A stretch of 64,000 nt of DNA, from assembly GCA_963797765.1 (NCBI GenBank), contig CAWCQU010000003.1, forward strand, positions 558,001 to 622,000, in the 5' to 3' direction. The DNA comes from JBGPTK01 sp963797765 (lineage in GTDB: Bacteria > Acidobacteriota > Terriglobia > Acidiferrales > UBA7541). The stretch's first letter is position 1; each line of letters starts with the position of its first letter. The position numbers and the translations under genes are program-made. The notes beneath the pieces are model-generated. The model made no database searches and was not told the DNA's origin. It was given only the letters and a program-made list of their open reading frames with translations. Below are positions 20,859 through 29,874 of this stretch, one piece after another.

Positions 20859-20884
20859 CGCACTATCTCCTGTGCGCTGGCGGT

Positions 20885-21187
20885 TCAGCGAATCGGATCG
20901 TGAATTGTGACTAGCTTCGTTCCGTCGGGAAATGTTGCCTCCACCTGGACTTCTGCGATCATTTCAGGGACACCTTCCATTACCTGATCGCGCGCGAGAA
21001 TCTTGGTTCCGGAACTCATGATTTCGGACACGCTTCTTCCATCGCGGGCCGCTTCCATCACCTCGGCGGAGAGAATCGCGACGGCTTCCACATAATTTAA
21101 TTTCAAGCCGCGCGCTTGCCTGCGGCGGGCAAGATCGGCGGCCACGACGATCATCAGTTTTTCTTGTTCGCGGGGCGTGAGGTGCAA
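20885..21187 (-). CDS. ureA: Urease subunit gamma
   Basis: Exactly the family's 100 residues. It opens with LTPREQEKLMIVVAADLARRR and closes with a T-F-P-D-G-T-K-L-V-T-I-H-x-P strand, both hallmarks of UreA (quoted in parts). It is a structural subunit of the (alpha-beta-gamma)3 enzyme. The start is TTG at 21187, supported by GGAGG about 7 bases upstream. It lies 26 bases before ureB. Confidence 0.95.
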   Translation of the reverse strand: MHLTPREQEKLMIVVAADLARRRQARGLKLNYVEAVAILSAEVMEAARDGRSVSEIMSSGTKILARDQVMEGVPEMIAEVQVEATFPDGTKLVTIHDPIR

Positions 21188-21226
21188 ATTGTTCCTCCGA
21201 ACTAATTTCCAGTTGCTGCGATGCCT

Positions 21227-22147
21227 TCAATTCACTTTGCGGGGCGGAACTGCATTGCGCCCGTACAACAGGAGCTTTGATACCTGCCAAATTGAGTGCA
21301 AGCCGGTGAGCACATCCCGGCTGTGGAGCGCCAGGCAACGAAAAACCAAACCGTGAGAGATCAGCGTGCTGACACCCCAGAGTGTTTCGCCGGGGCGGGA
21401 AAGTTCCGTGGTGGTTCGGCGCAAATGGCCTTCGGCATCTAGGCAAGTTCCGGCTGAGAGCCCTTCACGGCACACATAAAAGGTTGCGTAGTAGCGATAT
21501 ATTCCGAATCGAGCGGGAGAGGAAAGATCATGTTTTTGTGGTTCGAGGCGAATGCGCTCGGCAGCGATCGGGCGGCCTTCCGCGGCTATGTCCATTTTCA
21601 TATCGAGGGATTGGTATTGGAAGGTTTCGCCGCGCGCCTCACGGCCCGGGGCGAGAATTTCCCACCAAAACAATCCCGCGCCGGAGCATAGAGAGATCGA
21701 GGTGTGTTGAGAGAAGCGGGAGCCGGCGAAGGGAATTAGCGGATCGGGAAGATATTCGAGAAGAGCGTTTTGCCCGACATGGATTTGATTGTGCTGTGTG
21801 GCGACGGCTGCATTTTTGCGCGCGCGATAGATCCGTGTTGCACCGGTGGTGGTCAACTGAACGGCGGCGCCGGCTCCAATGTGAACGGAAAGCTCGAGAG
21901 AATCCCCGCCGAGGATGCCTCCGGACAGGTTATGGAGATGGGTCATCGCAGCGCCGTCCGCGATGGGGAAGGCTCTGACGACTCTGAGCGGTGGTTCTTG
22001 AATGCTGGAAGTGAGTAGGGTTTGCGTCGCAGCGGGATTCTGCTGGAATTCGAGTTGGAGGGAAGCTTTCAAAGGCGTGGGCCGAGCGATGGCAAGAAAG
22101 GAATCGTTTTCGCCATCGCATATTGTAGAGAATGTGATCGCAGTCAT
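21227..22147 (-). CDS. ureD: Urease accessory protein UreD (UreH)
   Basis: A scaffold that binds apo-urease and, with UreF and UreG, delivers nickel and CO2 to the active site. Family features: the segment L-S-G-G-I-L-G-G-D after the first strands (LHNLSGGILGGDSLEL), TTTGATRIYR, LEYLPDPLIPFAGSRF and the WWEILAPGR strand. Length 306 fits. It begins 6 bases after ureF and is followed by ureA after 39 bases. Confidence 0.93.
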   Translation of the reverse strand: MTAITFSTICDGENDSFLAIARPTPLKASLQLEFQQNPAATQTLLTSSIQEPPLRVVRAFPIADGAAMTHLHNLSGGILGGDSLELSVHIGAGAAVQLTTTGATRIYRARKNAAVATQHNQIHVGQNALLEYLPDPLIPFAGSRFSQHTSISLCSGAGLFWWEILAPGREARGETFQYQSLDMKMDIAAEGRPIAAERIRLEPQKHDLSSPARFGIYRYYATFYVCREGLSAGTCLDAEGHLRRTTTELSRPGETLWGVSTLISHGLVFRCLALHSRDVLTGLHSIWQVSKLLLYGRNAVPPRKVN

Positions 22148-22153
22148 TGGAAT

Positions 22154-22885
22154 TCAACTAATAAAAAGACGAGTTGAAAGAGCGGGGTGCTCCATAGCGC
22201 CCCAATCCAGAAGCGGCGTAAAGGAACAGGCATTATCGACCGTGCAGACGGCGCTACGTTCCGCAGCTTCGACAATTGCCGGCTTTAAGTTCCAGAGGAT
22301 GCGCGTGGCCTGATTCTGTCCAAGAGGCATTAATCGCTGGCACGCGGAAACCAGGCTGGCCATGGTTTGGTGCAGGTAGGCGAGCACGACGCGATTTTCA
22401 TTGAGGCCGAGCACGCCACAGGCTAATCCAAAAGCTGGGCTGTGATGAATAACGCCGCCGGTTTTGCGCGCGGAGTGCAGAGCTTCTCGCAAGAATGGGA
22501 ATTCCCCGACGCCGAGGACGGCCATTAGGAAATTCCGACCGAGCGTGGCGCTACCGGCGCGGCTTTCACGCGCGGGCTTGAGCGCGCTGAGGCGATCATT
22601 CAACTCCAGCCACTGATCTCCGGGAAAACCTTCTTGTCCGCCAAGGACCAACTGGAATGCAGCGCGGCAGAAAGCAGATTCGAGCACTCCTGCTTCTTCC
22701 AGGCAAGCGCGGAAAAAATCCGGGAGATCATTCACAGCCAGAAACTCATGCGATACGAGCGATTCGATGCCGAAGGTATGGGCCAGGGCGCCGATGGGCA
22801 AAGCGCTATCCGCCAAATGCAAAAGGCGCAGTTCTGCCAAATCTGAGTTCGAACTGAGATTTTGCGCGGCGTCTTCAGGATTCAT
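22154..22885 (-). CDS. ureF: Urease accessory protein UreF
   Basis: An all-helical protein of about 243 residues that bridges UreD and UreG and works as the checkpoint for GTPase-driven nickel loading. The family opening is present (LLHLADSALPIGALAHTFGIE, i.e. the D-S-x-x-P-x-G-x-x-x-H-S/T-x-G-x-E motif with Ala-His-Thr-Phe here), as is a C-terminal part with QN-x-A-T-R-I-L. It starts 12 bases after ureG. Confidence 0.93.
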   Translation of the reverse strand: MNPEDAAQNLSSNSDLAELRLLHLADSALPIGALAHTFGIESLVSHEFLAVNDLPDFFRACLEEAGVLESAFCRAAFQLVLGGQEGFPGDQWLELNDRLSALKPARESRAGSATLGRNFLMAVLGVGEFPFLREALHSARKTGGVIHHSPAFGLACGVLGLNENRVVLAYLHQTMASLVSACQRLMPLGQNQATRILWNLKPAIVEAAERSAVCTVDNACSFTPLLDWGAMEHPALSTRLFIS

Positions 22886-22897
22886 CGAGATATTTCC

Positions 22898-23638
22898 TCA
22901 GTCGTGAGAATGCTGGTGGGCATGATCGTGTGCATGGGAGTGTGAATGATCGCCATGGCCATGTTCGTGGCGTTCGCCGGCATAGGGGGCATGAGCATCT
23001 ATGAGATTGTGACGAGCGGCGGCGGGCTGTTGCAGGATTTGTTCGAGCCACTCGACGACTGCATTCAGGCCCACTTCGCCTCGTAAATTTGTGAAAAGGA
23101 ACGGCCGGTCGCCGCGCATTTTGCGAGAATCCCGTTCCATCACTTCAAGAGATGCCCCGACGTATGGCGCCAGGTCGATTTTGTTGATCAGAAGCAGATC
23201 CGAGCGTGTGATGCCAGGGCCGCCTTTGCGAGGAATCTTGTCGCCCTCCGCGACGTCGATCACATAAATCCAGACGTCCACAAGCTCGGGGCTGAAAGCG
23301 GCGGCGAGATTGTCTCCGCCACTCTCAACAAAAATCAATTCGAGGCCGGGCAGAGAGTCTTCAAGCTCTGCGATGGCCTGGAGATTCATCGAGGCGTCTT
23401 CGCGGATGGCGGAGTGGGGACAAGCGCCAGTTTCGACTCCTCGGACGCGCTCGGCGGGAAGCGTGCCCTGGCGTAGGAGGTACTCGGCGTCCTCCTTGGT
23501 GTAGATGTCGTTGGTGACGACAGCGAGGCTATAGCGTGACGAGAGATACTTGCTTAGTCTGTCGACCAGCATGGTCTTGCCCGAACCGACTGGACCGGCG
23601 ACTCCGACGCGGAAAGCTCTTGGGGAATCATTTTGCAT
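22898..23638 (-). CDS. ureG: Urease accessory GTPase UreG with histidine-rich tail
   Basis: A SIMIBI-class GTPase that powers nickel insertion into urease. Motifs: P-loop GPVGSGKT, the metal-site C-P-H in GACPHSAIR, ESGGDNL, and NKIDLAPYVG for guanine recognition. Unlike compact UreG proteins of about 205 residues, it ends in about 35 residues with 13 histidines (HEHGHGDHSHSHAHDH and more), a likely nickel-binding store. Since no ureE is present in the operon, this tail may replace the UreE metallochaperone. That is inference. ATG 23638 is chosen (AAGGA 8 bases upstream). The open frame extends 23 codons further upstream without support. First gene of the operon. Confidence 0.95.
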   Translation of the reverse strand: MQNDSPRAFRVGVAGPVGSGKTMLVDRLSKYLSSRYSLAVVTNDIYTKEDAEYLLRQGTLPAERVRGVETGACPHSAIREDASMNLQAIAELEDSLPGLELIFVESGGDNLAAAFSPELVDVWIYVIDVAEGDKIPRKGGPGITRSDLLLINKIDLAPYVGASLEVMERDSRKMRGDRPFLFTNLRGEVGLNAVVEWLEQILQQPAAARHNLIDAHAPYAGERHEHGHGDHSHSHAHDHAHQHSHD

Positions 23639-23760
23639 AGCGAATTCCTTGTGTTGTAGCGGAGGCATGTTCCGGTGATGTTCGCGCAGTCGCCATCCAA
23701 TTTGCACTGGAGTTTAAACCGAGAAAGTTTTTTGCGCCACGCTTTCGGCATTGTTATTTT

Positions 23761-23777
23761 GAATCTACCGTAGATTC
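23761..23777. promoter_or_regulatory. Perfect palindrome in the ureG / Ycf48-like divergent promoter region
   Basis: GAATCTAC, one central C, GTAGATTC: a perfect 8-bp inverted repeat in the only gap between the divergent urease operon and the secreted propeller gene. Its size and place fit an operator for a dimeric regulator. The regulator is unknown. Confidence 0.5.
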
Positions 23778-23817
23778 TGCCTTAATGGAGGGTGATTCCA
23801 TTTGGAGGGACAGATTT

Positions 23818-24882
23818 GTGACGCCGTTTAGAGTGTTTTTTGCACTGAGTCTGATGATCGCTTCGATGACGGAAATTGAGAGCGGCCATTGGACCCGAAT
23901 TGCCGTTCCAACGACGGCGAGCCTTAGAGGGCTGAGCGGTGTGGATGCCAGGATCATATGGGCCAGCGGCACCGAAGGGACGGTGATTCGCACGGTGGAC
24001 GGGGGTGACTCGTGGGCGGTGCGTGCTGTGACGGGTGCGGAAAATCTGGATCTTCGGGGGATTCGCGCATTCGATGCCGACAACGCGGTGGTGATGAGCT
24101 CTGGCAAGGCAGAGGAAGGGCTGGCGCGTCTCTACCGCACGACTGACGGCGGGAAGAATTGGGAATTGGTCTATCAAGTTTCTACGGCGGGTGTTTTTCT
24201 TGATGCCATCGCGTTCTGGGACCGGCGGCACGGGATTGTGCTGAGCGATCCGGTGAATGGGCATTTCTGGCTGATCGAATCGGATGATGGAGGAGCAACC
24301 TGGAAACCAATTCCTGCGAAGAATCTTCCACCAGCGCTGGAGAAGGAAGGCGCTTTTGCGGCCAGCAATTCGTGTTTGACGATCGAGGGTGAGCAGAACG
24401 CTTGGTTTGGGACTGGCGGAGCGGCAGTGGCGAGAATCTTTCGGTCGGGAGATCGGGGCGAGACGTGGACAGTCTCGGAAACTCCGATGCGTCCGATGAA
24501 CGCAAGCACCGGGATTTTTTCGCTGGCGTTTCGCGACGCGCGGAACGGGATCGCGGTGGGAGGAGATTATGCGCATCCGGGCGATTCAGCTGTGCCCAGT
24601 GTTCTGGTAAGTGGGGACGGCGGAAAGACCTGGACGAGTGGAGAACAGACGAATCCGGCGGGGATTTATTTTTCTTCGGCGGCTTACGAACCGGACGCCG
24701 GACCGTCCAGTTCAATGGCGAAAAATTCGGTGCTTGCCGCAGGGGTTACGGGGATCTACTTTCTGGCGCCAGGTAAAAAATGGGATCGGAAGAGTGACGC
24801 TAATTTAAATGCGATTGTTCATGCGGCGAATGGCGGGGGATGGGCAGTCGGTCCTCACGGAATGGTCATGCGGGCGCGATAA
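23818..24882 (+). CDS. Secreted Ycf48/BNR-type beta-propeller protein
   Basis: An exported protein of about 355 residues with repeated Asp-box-like motifs (TVDGGDSWAV, TTDGGKNWEL, SDDGGATWKP, SGDRGETWTV, SGDGGKTWTS) that mark the turns of a beta-propeller, as in Ycf48-like and sialidase-type proteins. I start at GTG 23818, because GGAGGG lies 8 bases before it and the protein then opens directly with a signal peptide (FRVFFALSLMIAS). The ATG at 23785 would add eleven unexplained residues. The final motif GGGWAVGPHGMVMR also repeats the Ycf48 blade pattern. The substrate or partner is unknown. Confidence 0.75.
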   Translation: MTPFRVFFALSLMIASMTEIESGHWTRIAVPTTASLRGLSGVDARIIWASGTEGTVIRTVDGGDSWAVRAVTGAENLDLRGIRAFDADNAVVMSSGKAEEGLARLYRTTDGGKNWELVYQVSTAGVFLDAIAFWDRRHGIVLSDPVNGHFWLIESDDGGATWKPIPAKNLPPALEKEGAFAASNSCLTIEGEQNAWFGTGGAAVARIFRSGDRGETWTVSETPMRPMNASTGIFSLAFRDARNGIAVGGDYAHPGDSAVPSVLVSGDGGKTWTSGEQTNPAGIYFSSAAYEPDAGPSSSMAKNSVLAAGVTGIYFLAPGKKWDRKSDANLNAIVHAANGGGWAVGPHGMVMRAR

Positions 24883-24895
24883 TTGGCGAGGAGAA

Positions 24896-25276
24896 CTATT
24901 TCGAATCCAGCGTGACCGTGTAATTTGCGTTGCATCGGACGAGCGGGTCGAATTCGACGGTCTTACTTAGCTGGCCGTGGGTGACTCGGAATTCCATAGG
25001 CTTCTTGGATCTTGAGGGCAGGCCCTGGAGGCTGGCTTTTCCGTCATTGTTTGTTCCGATTTCGAGTTCGACTTTGCGCAGGCTCATGAAGCCATAACGG
25101 ACGATGACATTGATTTTGGCGTCGTAAATGGGCTTGTGCGCGGCGTCTTCGACTGTGAAATCGACGGTGCAAGGGCCGGCGTCGGCGCTGATATTCGGGA
25201 TGTTGTTGGCTGCGAGGGGAAAGGCGGTGGCGGCGAGCAGGAAAGGGATGAGGAACAGTTTGTTTTGTATTTTCAT
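24896..25276 (-). CDS. Secreted protein of unknown function
   Basis: A 126-residue protein with a clear signal peptide (KIQNKLFLIPFLLAATAFPLAA). The mature part is rich in beta strands (CTVDFTVEDAAHKPIYDAKINVIV, then a K-A-S-L-Q-G-L-P turn and a closing YTVTLDS). The pattern of a modifiable strand followed by D-G-K-A-x-L resembles carboxypeptidase-regulatory-like or similar Ig-like folds, so a surface Ig-like protein is possible. I cannot name a family. It is convergent with the propeller gene, with 13 bases between the stops. Confidence 0.65.
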   Translation of the reverse strand: MKIQNKLFLIPFLLAATAFPLAANNIPNISADAGPCTVDFTVEDAAHKPIYDAKINVIVRYGFMSLRKVELEIGTNNDGKASLQGLPSRSKKPMEFRVTHGQLSKTVEFDPLVRCNANYTVTLDSK

Positions 25277-25473
25277 TTTGGCTCGGCTTGCTGGGCCATG
25301 CGTATTGTAGCGCGGATGGACGGAAAGGGAGGGGCAAGGTTGAGAAAAGGCAGCGATCTACGAGGGATTTGAAGTTTGCCCGGGATTCCTCGCATTGTTC
25401 GGAATGACCTTTTGAGGGGCGGGGCGCGGAGCGTCAGATAATTTGCGAGGTCCGCGAGCGTTGAAGGAAAAAC

Positions 25474-25500
25474 AGGGGCGCGGCTGAAGCCGGCCCCTAC
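25474..25500. repeat. REP-like palindromic intergenic repeat, copy B
   Basis: A nested palindrome: AGGGGC...GCCCCT outer arms and GGCT-GA-AGCC inner arms, followed by TACA. It is shared with the 16355 copy and partly with 11184-11212. It lies between the BNR gene and the secreted protein gene, in a 270-base gap that has no other clear content. Confidence 0.65.
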
Positions 25501-25546
25501 ATTGCATTCGCGCCGTCCGCGGTTTGCCGCAGAAATGGTGACGGCG

Positions 25547-28500
25547 CTACTCGGGTTTCCAGTTGGGCAGGCGGCCGGGAGTGTGCGGCGCACCGGCCGT
25601 ATCCATTGATTTCTCCAGGTTTGCCAAGTCTACTTCGATGAGCTGATGCAATTGGTCCAGGACCGGGACAAATTCCTTGCCGGCAATCGCGTAAGCGTCT
25701 ATCTGAGTTTGCGTGGGGCGCGAAGTGGAAAGCCGTTGGGCGGAGACGATTCCGCTGACGCGGTCGGAGATGGAAGGCGGTGTATTTTCCTGGTAGGAAC
25801 GGAGAACGCGGTCGCCGCTTAGTTCCTTTTGCAGCGCGTCGAGGCGCTGACGGATCGCCTGAGCATCGTCGAGCAGTTTGCGATCCGCGGCGGGAGTGGC
25901 CTGCAGTGCGCGGTCAATTTGTGCGAGGCGTTCCTTCACGCTATTGGAGGTTTCGACGGCGCCGATGACGGCGCCTTGCAGCCGCGCGACTTTGCGCTGG
26001 AAGGCGATGAGTGAAGCGCGGTCGGCGGGAGACATTTGCTGTGTTCCTTCGGCGACCACGTTGAATGATTGGGGATTGCCAAGGTCGGTCCAAATTCCCG
26101 CCACGCGCTGCGAGAGCGTGACTTTGAATTGCCCCGGCATCACTAGCGTGCCGTTCGGGCTGCGGAAATCGTCGTCATCGTCGTCCGCATGCGGGGGCGG
26201 CAAAGCAGACGCGGGATAGCGCAAATCCCAACTGACTCGGTGAAAACCTGCGGTGACGGGGCCATCCAGGTGTCGAACCACGTTGCCGTCGGAATCGGTG
26301 ATGGTGAACATGATTAAAGGAGCCGGTTCTTCGGCCTCGGTGCGCAATTCGTCGGGAGTTGGGTAGGGGACGGTTTTGCCATCCTTTTCCGCTTTTTTCG
26401 CGGCGTCGATGCGCTGATCCTTTTTCGATTTCAACGCGTCCTTCAAATAGTACGTGAACGTGGCGCCGAAGGGGGGATTGGGCGCGGTGAAGTAGCTTTC
26501 GCCTTGCCACGCCTTGCCGGTGCCGCCCAATTTTTGCGACGGAATGAACATCAGTGCATCACGAACGGCGAAAAATGCGGAAGGTTTGTCGAGCAGTTCC
26601 GGAGAGGCTTCGCGCAGGAGGCTGTAGTCGTCGAAGACGTAGAAGCTGCGGCCGAATGTGGCGAGAACGAGATCGTTCATTTGCGGTTGCACGACGAGAT
26701 CGCTGACGGGGATTGTGGGCAGGTTGCCTTTCAGACGAGTCCATTTCTGCCCGGCGTCATTGCTGAAATAAAGATTGAATTCCGTTCCGACAAAGAGCAG
26801 ATGAGGATCGACGGGATCTTCTGCAATGGCCCAAATCGGCCCGTTGGCGGGGAGATTATTTTGGAGCGCGGACCAGGTGCGGCCGGCGTCCGTGCTCTTC
26901 AATAGATAGGGCTTGAAATCGGCCATTTTGTGATTGTTGAAGGCGGCGTAAACAGTGTTCGCATCGTGATTCGACGCGAGGACGCGACTGACCCAGGCGC
27001 GTTCCGGAACGCCGGGGAATGACTCGATCTTGCGCCAGGTTGCGCCGCCGTCTTCGGTGACGTTGATCAAGCCATCGTCGGTGCCAACGTAGATTAATCC
27101 TTCTTTTTTTGGCGATTCCGCGATTGTGGATGCGTTGCCGTAGAAAGCGGTGGACTGATTTTTGGCGACTGCTTCTGGAGTCCAGATGCGGCCCATCACG
27201 GGAAGGGAATTGCGGTCGATTTGGCGGGTCAGATCGCCGCTGATGGCGCGCCAGGTATCGCCGCGATCGTCACTGCGGTACAAAATGTTGGCGCCGAAAT
27301 ACAGGCGCGTGTGGGAGTGTGGGCTGATTAGAATCGGCGAATCCCAGTTCCAGCGCAACGGAGGAGCGCCCGCCGCCGGTTCGGGGACAATTCCCAATCG
27401 CTCGCCGGTTTTGCGGTCGTAGCGAACCAAAATGCCGTTTTGCAACTCGGCGTAAACGGTGTTGGGATCTTCCGGGTCAATCTGTGAACGGAATCCATCG
27501 CCGCCCTGGGTGATGAACCAATCGTCGTTGACAATTCCCGCGGCGTTGCGCGTGCGCGAGGGGCCGCCGAGGCTGGAATTATCCTGGGTGCCGCCGTAGA
27601 CGTAATAAAACGGGGCTGCATGGTCCACTGCGACATCATAAAACTGGCCGAGCGGCAGATTGTTTTTGAAAACCCAATTTTCGCCGCGATCGAAACTTTC
27701 GTAAATGCCGCCGTCGCAGCCGACGAGATAGAAATTGGTGTCGTTGGGATCGATCCAAATTACGTGATTATCGACGTGTTTAGATTTTGTGTTGAGATCG
27801 TGGATTGTCTTGCCGCCATCATCGGACACGTGAATCTGCGTGCCCATTTCATAAATCCGGTCTTCGTTCTTGGGATCAACAAAGATTGTTGCGTAGTACA
27901 TAGCTCCGAGATCGTATTCGTTTCGGCGTTCCCAAGTGGCGCCACGGTCCGTGGAGCGGAAGATGCCGCCCTTGTGTTCGGCTGCTTCGACGCTGGCGTA
28001 GATGACGTTCGAATTGGTGGGTGCGATGGCGAGCCCGATGCGGCCAAGGTCGACGGTGGGCAATCCAGATTTCAATTTATTCCAGGTGGCGCCCGCATCG
28101 GTGGATTTATAAATTGCGGATTCAGGGCCGCCATCGATCAACGTCCAGGCGTGGCGCCGGCGTTGATACGAAGCGGCATACATAACATCGGGATTATCGG
28201 GAGACATGACGACATCGGTGACGCCAGTATTTTCGCTGATGGATAAAATATTCTTCCAGGTCTTGCCGTTATCGGTGGTTTCGAAAAGGCCGCGATCGCC
28301 GCCGGGTCCCCAAAGAGGTCCCTGGGCCGCCACGTAAACATGATTCGAATTTCGCGGATCAATCAGGATGCGCGCGATATGCTCGGAATTTTTCAGGCCG
28401 AGATTTTTCCAGGATTTGCCAGCGTCGTCGGAGCGATAGACGCCGTCGCCATAGCCGACGCTTCGCTGGCTGTTATTTTCGCCGGTGCCGACCCAGACGA

Positions 28501-28882
28501 CAGCGGGATTCTGGGGATCGAGCACGACGGTGCCGATCGAATACGAGCCTTCGTGTTCAAAAACCGGAGTCCAGGTGGCCCCGTCATTGATGGTTTTCCA
28601 AACACCGCCTGAGGCTGCGGCGGCAAAATAGTGGGCTCGGTTCGCGGGATCGACAGCGAGGGATACGATTCTACCGGAGATGAGAGCTGGCCCGATGGAG
28701 CGGAGTTCTAGGCCGGCAAACTTGGCCTCCAATTTTGCTTCGGGTGACTTTTCAACATCGGCCGAAGTGGCCGCTTCGGGCTTTTTCGGTTCGGTGGCCT
28801 GCGGAGGTTTTTGTTTTTGACCGCTGGTACTTACGGCCGGTAGGAATATTGCAAGCAGCAGAAAACAGCGCCAAAGTCTCAC
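25547..28882 (-). CDS. Large secreted BNR/VPS10-type beta-propeller protein
   Basis: An exported protein of about 1,111 residues. After the signal peptide (WRCFLLLAIFLPAVSTSG) and a Lys/Pro-rich linker it contains about a dozen Asp-box repeats (e.g. TINDGATWTP, STDAGATWNK, STDRGATWER, SFDRGENWVF, STDAGRTWSA, SNDAGQKWTR), enough for two sortilin/VPS10-like propellers. A C-terminal half follows with a beta-rich domain (WDLRYPA) and a long charged helical tail. This architecture is common in Acidobacteriota and often annotated as glycosyl hydrolase or sortilin-like, but no catalytic residues are evident. The start is GTG 28882 with GGAGG 9 bases upstream. The ATG at 29014 would put about 44 residues before the signal peptide. 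Confidence 0.8.
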   Translation of the reverse strand: MRLWRCFLLLAIFLPAVSTSGQKQKPPQATEPKKPEAATSADVEKSPEAKLEAKFAGLELRSIGPALISGRIVSLAVDPANRAHYFAAAASGGVWKTINDGATWTPVFEHEGSYSIGTVVLDPQNPAVVWVGTGENNSQRSVGYGDGVYRSDDAGKSWKNLGLKNSEHIARILIDPRNSNHVYVAAQGPLWGPGGDRGLFETTDNGKTWKNILSISENTGVTDVVMSPDNPDVMYAASYQRRRHAWTLIDGGPESAIYKSTDAGATWNKLKSGLPTVDLGRIGLAIAPTNSNVIYASVEAAEHKGGIFRSTDRGATWERRNEYDLGAMYYATIFVDPKNEDRIYEMGTQIHVSDDGGKTIHDLNTKSKHVDNHVIWIDPNDTNFYLVGCDGGIYESFDRGENWVFKNNLPLGQFYDVAVDHAAPFYYVYGGTQDNSSLGGPSRTRNAAGIVNDDWFITQGGDGFRSQIDPEDPNTVYAELQNGILVRYDRKTGERLGIVPEPAAGAPPLRWNWDSPILISPHSHTRLYFGANILYRSDDRGDTWRAISGDLTRQIDRNSLPVMGRIWTPEAVAKNQSTAFYGNASTIAESPKKEGLIYVGTDDGLINVTEDGGATWRKIESFPGVPERAWVSRVLASNHDANTVYAAFNNHKMADFKPYLLKSTDAGRTWSALQNNLPANGPIWAIAEDPVDPHLLFVGTEFNLYFSNDAGQKWTRLKGNLPTIPVSDLVVQPQMNDLVLATFGRSFYVFDDYSLLREASPELLDKPSAFFAVRDALMFIPSQKLGGTGKAWQGESYFTAPNPPFGATFTYYLKDALKSKKDQRIDAAKKAEKDGKTVPYPTPDELRTEAEEPAPLIMFTITDSDGNVVRHLDGPVTAGFHRVSWDLRYPASALPPPHADDDDDDFRSPNGTLVMPGQFKVTLSQRVAGIWTDLGNPQSFNVVAEGTQQMSPADRASLIAFQRKVARLQGAVIGAVETSNSVKERLAQIDRALQATPAADRKLLDDAQAIRQRLDALQKELSGDRVLRSYQENTPPSISDRVSGIVSAQRLSTSRPTQTQIDAYAIAGKEFVPVLDQLHQLIEVDLANLEKSMDTAGAPHTPGRLPNWKPE

Positions 28883-29027
28883 GAGTAGAGCCTCCCCCTT
28901 GAATCGTTTGCAGATTATTACCAGCGATAGTACTCCAGACGCAAGCATGCCCGGTGAGGTTTCGCTGGGTGGCCTGAGCCCCTTGGCGAAAGTCTTACTG
29001 ACAGACAGATGCACGAAAGTAATTGAA

Positions 29028-29792
29028 TCATTCGAACAAGAGGACGGCGACCCGAAATTGCGCGAAGGAGCCGGCGGCGCCTGACGGGCAGGCTCCTACC
29101 GCTGCGTGATGGTAGAGTCCGGATTTGATTTTCTCCAGCAGGATGTCCGGGAGGGCTGACAAATCCGGAGTTGTATAACGGATCACAAAGGAGGGCACAT
29201 GCTTGCCCGCATAACCGCGATCCATGGCGCAGGATCGCCGTGCATCGGCTTTGTAGTCCAGGAGCTGAAAGCCGCGGGATTCGAGTGCGGCGCCAAGTTC
29301 CTGTTCCTGCTCTTCCAAGGATTTGTCAGCCAACGAGTGCGAAAAGTCTTCCGTAGCGAAAAGGATGCCGCCGTGCTCGACCACGGCGATGCCGACCGAA
29401 TTGAAATCGGGATCGAGCAAATTGCGGCGGTGGGGCGGCGATTTCATCCACTGATCGTGAATTCCGGCGGCCGTGGAGCCCATAGCCACATTTTCTCCGA
29501 TGGAATTGAAACGCGCGCCAGCCTGTTTCGAGCGGGATGAGACGTCCGGCTCACCGGGAAATTGATGGGAAAGAGTGTTTTGCTGAGCCATGCGGAGGGA
29601 ATGCGCATGCGCGGCGATGGCGAGCGCATCGTCCCATTTGAGGGGAGGCAAACCTCGCGCCGTTCGGTCTCGATTTGCAGATTGAAAAAGAGTCTGCTCG
29701 GGGGCGCTAGGTTTGTTTTGAGCATGCGTTCTGCCGGCAAGCCCGGACAGAATAGTAAGTAGCAGCATTGAACCGCGAAGATATTTCCGCAT
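29028..29792 (-). CDS. Secreted CAP-domain (SCP/PR-1) protein
   Basis: An exported protein of 254 residues with a signal peptide (LLTILSGLAGRTHAQ) and a CAP domain. The domain starts at NRDRTARGLPPLKWDDALAIAAHAHS, shows H-Q-F-P (TLSHQFP), SIGENVAMG, and the H-D-Q-W-M-x-S-P-x-H-R-x-N-L-L box, then GIAVVEHGGILFATEDF. The conserved His and Glu residues of the CAP cavity are present. Bacterial CAP proteins are surface proteins of uncertain role. The last residues (GACPSGAAGSF) are encoded by a palindromic repeat, so the C-terminus may be a recent read-through into intergenic repeat DNA. Confidence 0.85.
   Translation of the reverse strand: MRKYLRGSMLLLTILSGLAGRTHAQNKPSAPEQTLFQSANRDRTARGLPPLKWDDALAIAAHAHSLRMAQQNTLSHQFPGEPDVSSRSKQAGARFNSIGENVAMGSTAAGIHDQWMKSPPHRRNLLDPDFNSVGIAVVEHGGILFATEDFSHSLADKSLEEQEQELGAALESRGFQLLDYKADARRSCAMDRGYAGKHVPSFVIRYTTPDLSALPDILLEKIKSGLYHHAAVGACPSGAAGSFAQFRVAVLLFE
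29067..29096. repeat. Palindromic repeat at the end of the CAP-domain gene
   Basis: Arms GGAGCC and GGCTCC enclose a GC-rich core (GGCGGCGCCTGACGGGCA). The sequence is typical of an intergenic hairpin repeat but here lies inside the reading frame of the CAP protein, just before its stop. Confidence 0.5.
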
Positions 29793-29874
29793 CTAAAGTC
29801 TCCACCCTCTTATTTACGCCTGCGGGTATTCGGATACGAACGGCGGAATCCGCCGCGTGCTCGGATTCCGGGCC

